From Lacibacter sp035299325 (GTDB lineage Bacteria; Bacteroidota; Bacteroidia; Chitinophagales; Chitinophagaceae), in the NCBI RefSeq assembly GCF_035299325.1, contig NZ_DATGWT010000001.1, positions 1 through 64,000 of the forward strand: a DNA stretch of 64,000 nucleotides. The letters are read 5' to 3'. Of the stretch, positions 33,408 to 40,254 are shown piece by piece. Every line of letters starts with the position of its first letter. The stretch's first letter is position 1. Below the pieces are notes generated by a model. The model saw nothing but the letters and a program-made list of their open reading frames with translations, searched no databases and had not been told where the DNA came from. The translations under genes were made by a program, and so were the position numbers.

Positions 33408-34490
33408 ATGACTTACGGACGACTTATACGCATAGCACTCATCAGCACACTATCCATCTTTGCCCTATTTATCTTTTTTATTGCAGGCAATCATGAATGG
33501 ATCGAGAAGAACTATGCCACCACGTTTTACCCAAAGCTGGCTTCCACACTGCGGATCTTATTTGGCTGGTTCCCTTTTAGCCTCGGCGACATTATTTACT
33601 CCATTGTTACCGTCAGTGTGCTTTGGCAGATCGGGAAATTTGTAGTGCGGCTATTTCATAAAACCGATAGCTGGAAAAAAAAGCTCACACCGTTGCTTAC
33701 TGCCGGTATTATTCTACTGGCGGTGTATGTTTATTTCTACCTGTTCTGGGGATTAAACTACTACCGCAAAGGCATTGAACACCAGCTTGGTTTAAAGAAC
33801 GCCAAGTTTGTAAAAGAGGAATTGATCGAACTGAATAGCTTTCTGCTTACGGAACTCAATAACCGAAAAGAGATATGCCTGCAGAAAAAAGATACCATCA
33901 TGAGTCGTGAACGTATGTTTCAATCGGCAAGGGATGGTTACAGTCAACTGGAGCAGCAGTTTCCCTACATGCGTTACCGTTATTCTTCCTTAAAACCTTC
34001 CATGTTTGGGAGAGTTGGTAACTACATCGGCTTCCAGGGATATTATAATCCTTTCACCGGAGAGGGACAGGTAAACACCGCTATTCCAAATTTTCTGCAA
34101 CCTTATGTTACCTGTCATGAAATGGCGCACCAGATCGGTTATGCCAGTGAAAGCGAAGCAAACTTTGTAGGTTTTCTGGCAGCTACACATTCAAGCGATA
34201 CACTCATGCAATACTCCTCTTATCTCGATATGTTCATGTATGCATGGGGAAATTTGAGGGCCGTTGATTCAACAGCAGCAAAAGAGTTTGGTACGAAATT
34301 GCATGATGGCGTAAAGAGAGATTTAAAAACATATCGTAAGTATGTGGAGGAGCATCGTACGTTCATCAGCAACTGGACCGATTTTTTATATGATTACTAT
34401 CTCAAACAAAACCGCCAGCGAAAAGGAATTGAAAGTTATGGTGAGGTAACGGGTTGGTTGATTTCGTACAGGAAGAAGTATCAAAAGTAA
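33408..34490 (+). CDS. DUF3810 membrane protein with HExxH motif
   Basis: 360 residues from the ATG at 33408 (MTYGRLIRIAL). Three membrane helices lie in the first ~120 residues, with the conserved LFWGLNYYRKG after the third. A zinc-peptidase motif HEMAHQIGYASESEANF lies near residue 240; the second Glu (E in SEANF) is placed as in gluzincins. DUF3810 is annotated without function, but this motif suggests a membrane metallopeptidase facing the periplasm or cytoplasm. Confidence 0.85.
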   Translation: MTYGRLIRIALISTLSIFALFIFFIAGNHEWIEKNYATTFYPKLASTLRILFGWFPFSLGDIIYSIVTVSVLWQIGKFVVRLFHKTDSWKKKLTPLLTAGIILLAVYVYFYLFWGLNYYRKGIEHQLGLKNAKFVKEELIELNSFLLTELNNRKEICLQKKDTIMSRERMFQSARDGYSQLEQQFPYMRYRYSSLKPSMFGRVGNYIGFQGYYNPFTGEGQVNTAIPNFLQPYVTCHEMAHQIGYASESEANFVGFLAATHSSDTLMQYSSYLDMFMYAWGNLRAVDSTAAKEFGTKLHDGVKRDLKTYRKYVEEHRTFISNWTDFLYDYYLKQNRQRKGIESYGEVTGWLISYRKKYQK

Positions 34491-34543
34491 AAAAGTTGAT
34501 AAGTATCCATATCAACTTTTTACTTATTTACTGATAACTTTTA

Positions 34544-35080
34544 TCAAAACTTATTCTTCCACATCATACTTTCCACCGGCTTATTATGCTGACCGCTGTA
34601 CTTTGCATTTTTCTTTTGATTGTACTTCACTTCAATTTCTCCATCTACAGGAAAATAAATCAGCTGTCCAATGGGCATTCCCTTGTAAATCTTTACCGGC
34701 TGCTTTACAGATATTTCCAATGTCCAGTTACCACAAAAACCAACATCACCTTTACCGGCGGTTGCATGAATATCGATACCCAGACGACCGGTTGATGATT
34801 TCCCTTCGAGGAAAGGAACGTGTGCATGTGTTTCGGTATATTCAAGTGTAACCCCTAGATAAAAAATATGCGGATACAATACAAATCCCTCATCAGGAAT
34901 TTCAATGTACTCGATCTCGTTATGTTTTTTTGCATCGATCATATGATCTTTGTAAATAGCGAGTGTACCTCCGAGATGTACATCGTAGCTGTTACTGCCC
35001 AAACATTCACGATCATATGGTTCAACTTTAATTGTTCCTTTTTCTATTTCCTCTAAAATACGCTTGTCACTTAAAATCAT
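34544..35080 (-). CDS. dcd: dCTP deaminase
   Basis: 178 residues, starting MILSDKRILEEIEKG, with the conserved SYDVHLG, FLEGKSSTGRLGI and HATAGKGDVGFCGNWTLE segments. It deaminates dCTP to dUTP for dTTP synthesis. Single gene on the minus strand, divergent from the phosphopantetheinyl transferase gene. Confidence 0.96.
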   Translation of the reverse strand: MILSDKRILEEIEKGTIKVEPYDRECLGSNSYDVHLGGTLAIYKDHMIDAKKHNEIEYIEIPDEGFVLYPHIFYLGVTLEYTETHAHVPFLEGKSSTGRLGIDIHATAGKGDVGFCGNWTLEISVKQPVKIYKGMPIGQLIYFPVDGEIEVKYNQKKNAKYSGQHNKPVESMMWKNKF

Positions 35081-35091
35081 TTTGTTCTCTT

Positions 35092-35099
35092 TAGCTTTG
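35092..35099 (+). promoter_or_regulatory. Candidate -7 box for the phosphopantetheinyl transferase gene
   Basis: TAGCTTTG, an exact match to TAnnTTTG, about 50 bases before the TTG start. It is followed by near-repeats of ATCTTAAATCTTAA at 35128-35148. Confidence 0.45.
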
Positions 35100-35148
35100 T
35101 GCGAAAGTATAACTCTGAAACCTGCAATCTAAAATCTTAAATCTTAAT

Positions 35149-35778
35149 TTGCCGCTCGTTTATCAACATACTATCAACAGCAACACAAAAGCGGGGCTTT
35201 GGCTCATTGAGGAACCGGAAGATTTTTTCCTGGAGAAGGTTCCATTAAAACGGGATGTATCCCATCCACATAAACGGTTACAACACCTGGCCGGTCGCTA
35301 TTTGCTGCCGACATTGTTTGAAGATTTTCCGCTGGAAGAAATCTTGATTGCTGATACACGCAAACCATTCTTACCCGGTGAGAAGTACCATTTCTCTATT
35401 TCGCATTGTGGTAATTATGCAGCGGCAATTGTGAGCAGTAAACAACGGGTGGGTGTTGATATTGAGCAACCCAGCGATAAGATTTTACGCATCAGTCATA
35501 AATTTTTAACGCCGCAGGAAAAAATGTTTTTGGATGAGCAGATGAGCGCTGCCCAACTTTTGCAATTAGCCACTTTGCTTTGGAGCACCAAAGAATCGAT
35601 GTTTAAATGGTTTGGCGACGGTGGTGTTGATTTTCGTGAGCATATGCACATTCAAAACATAGAAGGCAATGATGAAGAGGGTAAACTCATTTGCAGTTTC
35701 CAAAAATTTGATCCGCTGCCGTTAACTGTGCAATACCGTTTTATGAAAGAGTTGGTGATGAGTTGGGTGGTAAGTTGA
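35149..35778 (+). CDS. 4'-phosphopantetheinyl transferase superfamily protein (Sfp type)
   Basis: 209 residues, starting with TTG at 35149; no ATG occurs before the conserved region. The family motifs are RVGVDIEQPSDK and WSTKESMFKWFG (Mg- and CoA-binding Asp and Glu). It moves phosphopantetheine from CoA to carrier proteins. With its Sfp-like length it may serve both fatty-acid and secondary-metabolism carriers. Confidence 0.85.
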   Translation: MPLVYQHTINSNTKAGLWLIEEPEDFFLEKVPLKRDVSHPHKRLQHLAGRYLLPTLFEDFPLEEILIADTRKPFLPGEKYHFSISHCGNYAAAIVSSKQRVGVDIEQPSDKILRISHKFLTPQEKMFLDEQMSAAQLLQLATLLWSTKESMFKWFGDGGVDFREHMHIQNIEGNDEEGKLICSFQKFDPLPLTVQYRFMKELVMSWVVS

Positions 35779-35854
35779 GAGAAAGCCTGATGAAAGCCGG
35801 TAGCCGATAGCTGTTAGTAGTAAGTCATTAGTCTGCTTCATCAAAAACCAGCGG

Positions 35855-36877
35855 CTAAAAAATATTCACTTCTCTCTCCAAATCAACGCCAAACTTTGCC
35901 TTTACACTTTGCAGTATCTCTTCACTCAGATCATAAATCTCTTTGCCGGTAGCTGCACCATAATTCACCAATACCAATGCCTGTTTTGTATGGCAACCTG
36001 CATCGCCTTTGCGGTATCCTTTCCAACCACACTGTTCAATTAACCAACCGGCTGCAAGTTTCATTGTTCCATCTGGATTTGTAAACGCTACCAATGACGG
36101 GAACTCATTCTTCAACTGATCGTATTGTTCTTTACTTATAGATGGATTCTTGAAAAAACTTCCTGCATTTCCAATCAGTTTTGGGTCGGGCAATTTCGAT
36201 GAACGGATATTGATCACTGCCTGTGAGATGGCTGCAATGCTCAGTTCCTTCACACCCATCTTTTCCAACTCCTGGTTAATGGCTCCATAACTGGTATTGA
36301 ACAAGGGGTTCCTCCTGAGTTTATATGTGACCGATAAAATAACAAACTGATCTTTATATTTCCGTTTGAACACACTTTCACGGTAACCAAATGCACAATC
36401 AGCAGCAGAAAATTTCACAACAGTTTTATCGTGCAGATGATAGGCTTCCAGTTCTTCAAACACATCTTTAATCTCCACCCCATAAGCACCAATGTTCTGC
36501 ATCGGGCTTGCGCCTGCATTGCCGGGTATCAAGCTTAAATTTTCAACACCTCCCCAACCCTGCTGCACACAATGCTGTACAAAGCTGTGCCAGTTAACGC
36601 CGGCACCCACCTGCACATATACAAACTCATCGTCCTGCTTCACCACATTAATTCCTGAAACTTCATTCTTCAAAACCAATGCATTTACATCGCCTGTAAA
36701 AAGGATATTACTACCACCACCAAGTATGAGTTTTTTGATACGGGGAGCAAGCTGATGCATGTACATCAATATTTCCTGTAACTGTGCAGCTGATGAAAAA
36801 TCGGCAAAGTGTTTTGCTTTTACATCTATCCCAAATGTATTGTATTGCCGGAGTGAAAGATTTTCGTGAATTTGCAT
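35855..36877 (-). CDS. murB: UDP-N-acetylenolpyruvoylglucosamine reductase
   Basis: 340 residues from the ATG at 36877 (MQIHENLSLRQYNTFG). The FAD-binding GGGSNILF, AGASPMQNIGAYG and catalytic GNAGSFFKNP segments are clear. It forms UDP-MurNAc for peptidoglycan. The start is 21 bp from the divergent gene's ATG, so the promoters must lie within the genes or overlap. Confidence 0.95.
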   Translation of the reverse strand: MQIHENLSLRQYNTFGIDVKAKHFADFSSAAQLQEILMYMHQLAPRIKKLILGGGSNILFTGDVNALVLKNEVSGINVVKQDDEFVYVQVGAGVNWHSFVQHCVQQGWGGVENLSLIPGNAGASPMQNIGAYGVEIKDVFEELEAYHLHDKTVVKFSAADCAFGYRESVFKRKYKDQFVILSVTYKLRRNPLFNTSYGAINQELEKMGVKELSIAAISQAVINIRSSKLPDPKLIGNAGSFFKNPSISKEQYDQLKNEFPSLVAFTNPDGTMKLAAGWLIEQCGWKGYRKGDAGCHTKQALVLVNYGAATGKEIYDLSEEILQSVKAKFGVDLEREVNIF

Positions 36878-36898
36878 TGGGTGCAAAATAAACAAATT

Positions 36899-37549
36899 AT
36901 GAACGGACAAACAGCAGTTGTATTAGGCGCAACGGGGTTAATTGGATCATCATTGGTAGAACAGCTACTTGCTGACGATAAATTTTCAACAGTGCGGGTG
37001 TTGGTACGACGGCCAATTGCAATACAGCATCCCAAACTTGAAGTATTGATCACCGACTTTACGGATTACGATACCTACAAGAAAAATCTTGGCACAGGCG
37101 ATTGTATTTTTTCCTGCGTGGGCACTACAAATGCAAATGTAAAGGGCGATAAATTGTTATACCGCTCCATTGACTTTGATATACCTATTAATGCAGCCCG
37201 TTTTGGTAAAGAAGCTGGGTTTAAACAATTTTTACTTGTATCAGCTATTGGTGCCGATGCCCGTTCACGCTTTTTTTACACCAGGTTAAAAGGTGAAGTG
37301 GAAGAGATGATCGCCGGATACAAATTCAAAAGCTTTCATGTGTTTCGTCCTTCATTTTTAGTAGGAAGGAAACAAAGCGAACGCACAGGTGAAACATTGC
37401 TCACTTCATTGTTCAGGGTCTTTTCATTTTTAATTCCGTCAAACTATAAAGCAATTAGCGGAGCCACTGTTGCGAAGGCCATGTTAACAGCTGCAAAACA
37501 AGAAAAAGAAGGACTAAGTGTTTACTATTACAATGAAATGATTGCTTAG
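36899..37549 (+). CDS. NAD(P)-binding oxidoreductase, atypical SDR (HTATIP2-like)
   Basis: 216 residues from the ATG at 36899. The Rossmann motif is VLGATGLIGSSLVEQLL, and the region FLLVSAIGADARSRFFYTRLKGEVEE includes the Y/K pair. It resembles YwnB/HTATIP2-type atypical SDRs; substrate unknown. Confidence 0.88.
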   Translation: MNGQTAVVLGATGLIGSSLVEQLLADDKFSTVRVLVRRPIAIQHPKLEVLITDFTDYDTYKKNLGTGDCIFSCVGTTNANVKGDKLLYRSIDFDIPINAARFGKEAGFKQFLLVSAIGADARSRFFYTRLKGEVEEMIAGYKFKSFHVFRPSFLVGRKQSERTGETLLTSLFRVFSFLIPSNYKAISGATVAKAMLTAAKQEKEGLSVYYYNEMIA

Positions 37550-37634
37550 CCTGCAGATAGAAAAATAAGAGTTAAATTTTATAAAACTTTCTAAATACAA
37601 GTGTGGAAATAATCATTAAAAGCCAGTTTATACT

Positions 37635-37642
37635 TACATTTG
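37635..37642 (+). promoter_or_regulatory. Candidate -7 box, gene at 37667
   Basis: TACATTTG, an exact TAnnTTTG match, 24 bases before the ATG. Confidence 0.45.
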
Positions 37643-37666
37643 CACATTGAAAATAGTTAGCGATTG

Positions 37667-37975
37667 ATGAAGTATTTTCTTTCTATATTTTTTATCCTTC
37701 TTTTTGCTTTAAACAGTGTTTCGGTTGTACTTCCGTATACTGATTTGTATTCTGATATTGAATTTTCCATCAATCCGGAAAACAAGACAGAACAGGAACA
37801 AAAAGAAGAAAAGACTGATTCTGAATCAAAGGAAAATTTTCAGTCTTACTCTATTTTAATGAACAATATCGTCTTAGATACAAACGGACGAAAGAATAAA
37901 ACTGCATTCTCCAAATCTGCTTTTATTGAAGAGGTGAATATTAAGAATCCTACTCCTCCTCCCGAACAGGCATAA
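37667..37975 (+). CDS. Small exported protein of unknown function
   Basis: 102 residues. An N-terminal hydrophobic helix (YFLSIFFILLFALNSVSVVLPY) is followed by a polar, acidic segment rich in Glu and Lys (NKTEQEQKEEKTDSESKEN) and a Pro-rich tail NPTPPPEQA. No cysteine. No family recognised. Confidence 0.62.
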   Translation: MKYFLSIFFILLFALNSVSVVLPYTDLYSDIEFSINPENKTEQEQKEEKTDSESKENFQSYSILMNNIVLDTNGRKNKTAFSKSAFIEEVNIKNPTPPPEQA

Positions 37976-38065
37976 TTATTACGTTCTACAGTTTACTGAT
38001 CTGTGGTACTATCCTCACGGATATTGCACGCTGATCTTATTACAAAACTTTTAAATAATATTCTC

Positions 38066-38512
38066 ATGTTCACTTCTATTAAACATATCGGTCTTATTAC
38101 ATTAGGTTTATTTATTTCTACTGCAACAATTGCACAAACCATTAACGATGAGCAAACAAAACTGAACGTTGCCAGCATCAGCAACCCGGTTGAGAGACTT
38201 TCTCAACTGAAACCCATCAGTTTTGAATACAATACCAAGCAATACAAATTCCTGAACCTGCAAAGTGGTAAGCAGTATGGTTTCTTATCAGAAAATATTC
38301 AAGCAGTTTTTCCTGAACTGGTGAAAGAAAAACGAGTATCATACATGCAGGGTAAGAATAATTATAAAAGTGCAAGCATTGCAAACATTAATGAAACCAG
38401 TTTGATTCCTGTGTTGGTTGCTTCAATTGTTGAACAACAAAAACAGATCGATCAACTGAAATCAGAAATTGAAGCATTGAAAAAGAAGAAAGAAGTAACA
38501 GCTATGCACTAA
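38066..38512 (+). CDS. Exported protein with an S74-like (tail-fibre chaperone) domain
   Basis: 148 residues from the ATG at 38066, with signal peptide (IGLITLGLFISTATIAQ). Residues ~45-130 carry the peptidase S74/intramolecular chaperone pattern: LKPISFEYN, QYGFLSENIQAVFPELV and INETSLIPVLVASIVEQQKQIDQL, ending in a coiled coil. This domain normally sits at the end of large trimeric adhesins or phage fibres; here it is almost the whole protein. Confidence 0.75.
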   Translation: MFTSIKHIGLITLGLFISTATIAQTINDEQTKLNVASISNPVERLSQLKPISFEYNTKQYKFLNLQSGKQYGFLSENIQAVFPELVKEKRVSYMQGKNNYKSASIANINETSLIPVLVASIVEQQKQIDQLKSEIEALKKKKEVTAMH

Positions 38513-38534
38513 TCATCAGGCGTCACGAAAAAAA

Positions 38535-38562
38535 GCGCAGCGTTATAACCTGCGCTTTTTTT
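38535..38562 (+). terminator. Terminator
   Basis: GCGCAG at 38535-38540 pairs with CTGCGC at 38550-38555, flanked by A and T runs. Confidence 0.88.
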
Positions 38563-38794
38563 ATGTATTTATCTGCCTGCCAAGTGAACGCTTCGAAAAA
38601 ATCAAAACAGTCGATCGTAAATTCCGAATTGTATTTTTCTGTTGATATGAATTGTTCGTTATGAATTCGGTAATTGATGCTGAAAACGGACAATGCTATG
38701 ACTGAAATGAACTGAAACAGGCTGAAATATGACTTAAACTGACTATCTTGAGGACGGAATCAACAGATTAATTAGCTTTACAAAAATTAAAACA
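38563..38794 (+). promoter_or_regulatory. Promoter/leader region of the RRM gene with decamer-periodic repeats
   Basis: Four units in 10-bp register at 38701-38740: actgaaatga, actgaaacag, gctgaaatat, gacttaaact; a further TGAAA lies 22 bases before. A -7 box TAGCTTTA lies at 38773-38780 with a TTG 22 bases before it (38748-38750). The ATG is at 38795. The repeats lie just before the promoter. Confidence 0.5.
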
Positions 38795-39208
38795 ATGAAT
38801 TTATTTGTAGCCGGCTTACCCTATGATGTAGACGATGCCGAATTGGAAGAAATTTTCGAAAAGTTTGGCAAAGTAGTTTCTGCTAAAGTATCGATCGATC
38901 GTGAAACCGGAAAAAGCCGTGGCTTTGGTTTTGTAACGATGCAGGAAGAACAGGATGGCAAAGATGCAATTGAATTGCTCAATGATATTACTCTCGGACG
39001 CAGCAGAAAACCATTGGTTGTGAAGCAGGCTGAAGATCGCCCCGGTGGCGGTGGTGGTAACAGAGGCGGCGGTGGCTACGGTGGTGGCGGTGGTCGTCCC
39101 GGTGGCGGCGGTGGTTATGGTGGCGGTCGCCCAGGTGGTGGCGGTGGCTATGGCGGCGGAAGCGGCGGTGGTTATAGTGGTGGCGGAGGCGGTGGCCGAC
39201 GTTATTAA
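38795..39208 (+). CDS. RNA-binding protein, RRM domain with Gly-rich tail
   Basis: 137 residues. The RRM (residues 1-80) has both RNP motifs: NLFVAGLP at the start and KSRGFGFVTM near residue 47. The last ~55 residues are almost only Gly with Arg, Tyr and Pro (repeats of GGYGGGGGRPG). It matches the cold-induced Rbp family of cyanobacteria and Bacteroidota. It likely binds single-stranded RNA; the tail favours RNA annealing or condensation. Confidence 0.93.
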   Translation: MNLFVAGLPYDVDDAELEEIFEKFGKVVSAKVSIDRETGKSRGFGFVTMQEEQDGKDAIELLNDITLGRSRKPLVVKQAEDRPGGGGGNRGGGGYGGGGGRPGGGGGYGGGRPGGGGGYGGGSGGGYSGGGGGGRRY

Positions 39209-39236
39209 TTTGTACGCAGTCAAACTAAATTGATAC

Positions 39237-39263
39237 AATCCCTCTTCCCAGAGGGATTTTTTT
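39237..39263 (+). terminator. Terminator after the RRM gene
   Basis: AATCCCTCT at 39237-39245 pairs with AGAGGGATT at 39250-39258, followed by T. Confidence 0.9.
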
Positions 39264-39687
39264 GAGGTGTACTGATATAAGGCTGATGAATAAAAATAAT
39301 ATGTCGTAAAACCACGATGATATTTTCCGCAAAAAAATCGGTCAAATGTACCCGAGTAACTATTAAAAACTATTCAGAGATTTACATCAGTAATTAAGAA
39401 TCCAATACCTGTAGAAAATCCGTACTCTATAAGAACTGACAGAAATTTAAATCCTTTGAAAACTAAAATGAATTCGTATCCGTGAAACCGATGATCCATC
39501 AACCCTATTAAAAAACAAAAAACAAGAGACACATTTACCGAATTGATGGAACAAAATTCCTGCAAGTCCCTCCGCTAAAATGGAGGGATTTGCTTTTGGA
39601 TCTTACTCAGCATGATAAAAATGCAAAGAGATTGCAAAAAGAATACGATGAAAAAATATCATTTAGCATCAACCGTTATCTAACAAC
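39264..39687. other. Gene-free region with one hairpin
   Basis: A 424-base AT-rich gap. I see no convincing ORF on either strand. The hairpin TCCCTCC-N8-GGAGGGA at 39567-39588, followed by TTTGCTTTT, looks like a terminator without a gene in front of it, which could mean a small RNA or a lost gene. Confidence 0.4.
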
Positions 39688-40209
39688 ATGAAATTGTTTA
39701 AACAATTTATTCTTGGCGCAGCTGTTATACTCGCTTTGGGATTTCTTATACCCGAAAGGTTTGTGAACCCGGTTAAAAACGCAACCATACAAAGTTATAA
39801 TCAACAATCATTCTGGGCTTATCCATGGGGAAGCTCTATAACACATAAAGGTGTTGACATATTTTCGAAAGAAGGAACTGATGTGCTTTCTTCAACAGGT
39901 GGCTTAGTTCTTTACACAGGAGAAATAAAAAAAGGTGGAAATATTATATTGATACTGGGACCAAAATGGAGATTACATTATTATGCACACCTGAAAGAAA
40001 TCAAAACTTCAACACTTGCATGGGCTAATCGCAAAGAAATAATTGGCACTGTTGGCACAACAGGTAATGCAAAAGGGAAGGCGCCACATCTTCATTATTC
40101 TATTGAATCAATTATACCATTACCCTGGAGAAAAGATGATTCCATCCAGGGATGGAAAAAGATGTTTTATTTGAACCCAATTGATTATTTGAATACGGCT
40201 CAACATTGA
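39688..40209 (+). CDS. M23 family metallopeptidase (LytM-like)
   Basis: 173 residues: an N-terminal membrane anchor or signal (FILGAAVILALGFLIPE), then a LytM domain with zinc ligands in HKGVDIF (H-x3-D), YYAHLKE, and HLHYS (H-x-H) near residue 135. It probably cuts peptidoglycan cross-bridges or acts in envelope remodelling. Single gene. Confidence 0.9.
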   Translation: MKLFKQFILGAAVILALGFLIPERFVNPVKNATIQSYNQQSFWAYPWGSSITHKGVDIFSKEGTDVLSSTGGLVLYTGEIKKGGNIILILGPKWRLHYYAHLKEIKTSTLAWANRKEIIGTVGTTGNAKGKAPHLHYSIESIIPLPWRKDDSIQGWKKMFYLNPIDYLNTAQH

Positions 40210-40254
40210 GATTCAATTTTTATCGTTCAGGCCGCTTACAGCATCCCGATCGTA

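Noticed and set aside
38816..39238. 140-codon Ala/Thr-rich ORF opposite the RRM gene
   Set aside because: It is the complement of the Gly-codon repeats; a compositional artefact.
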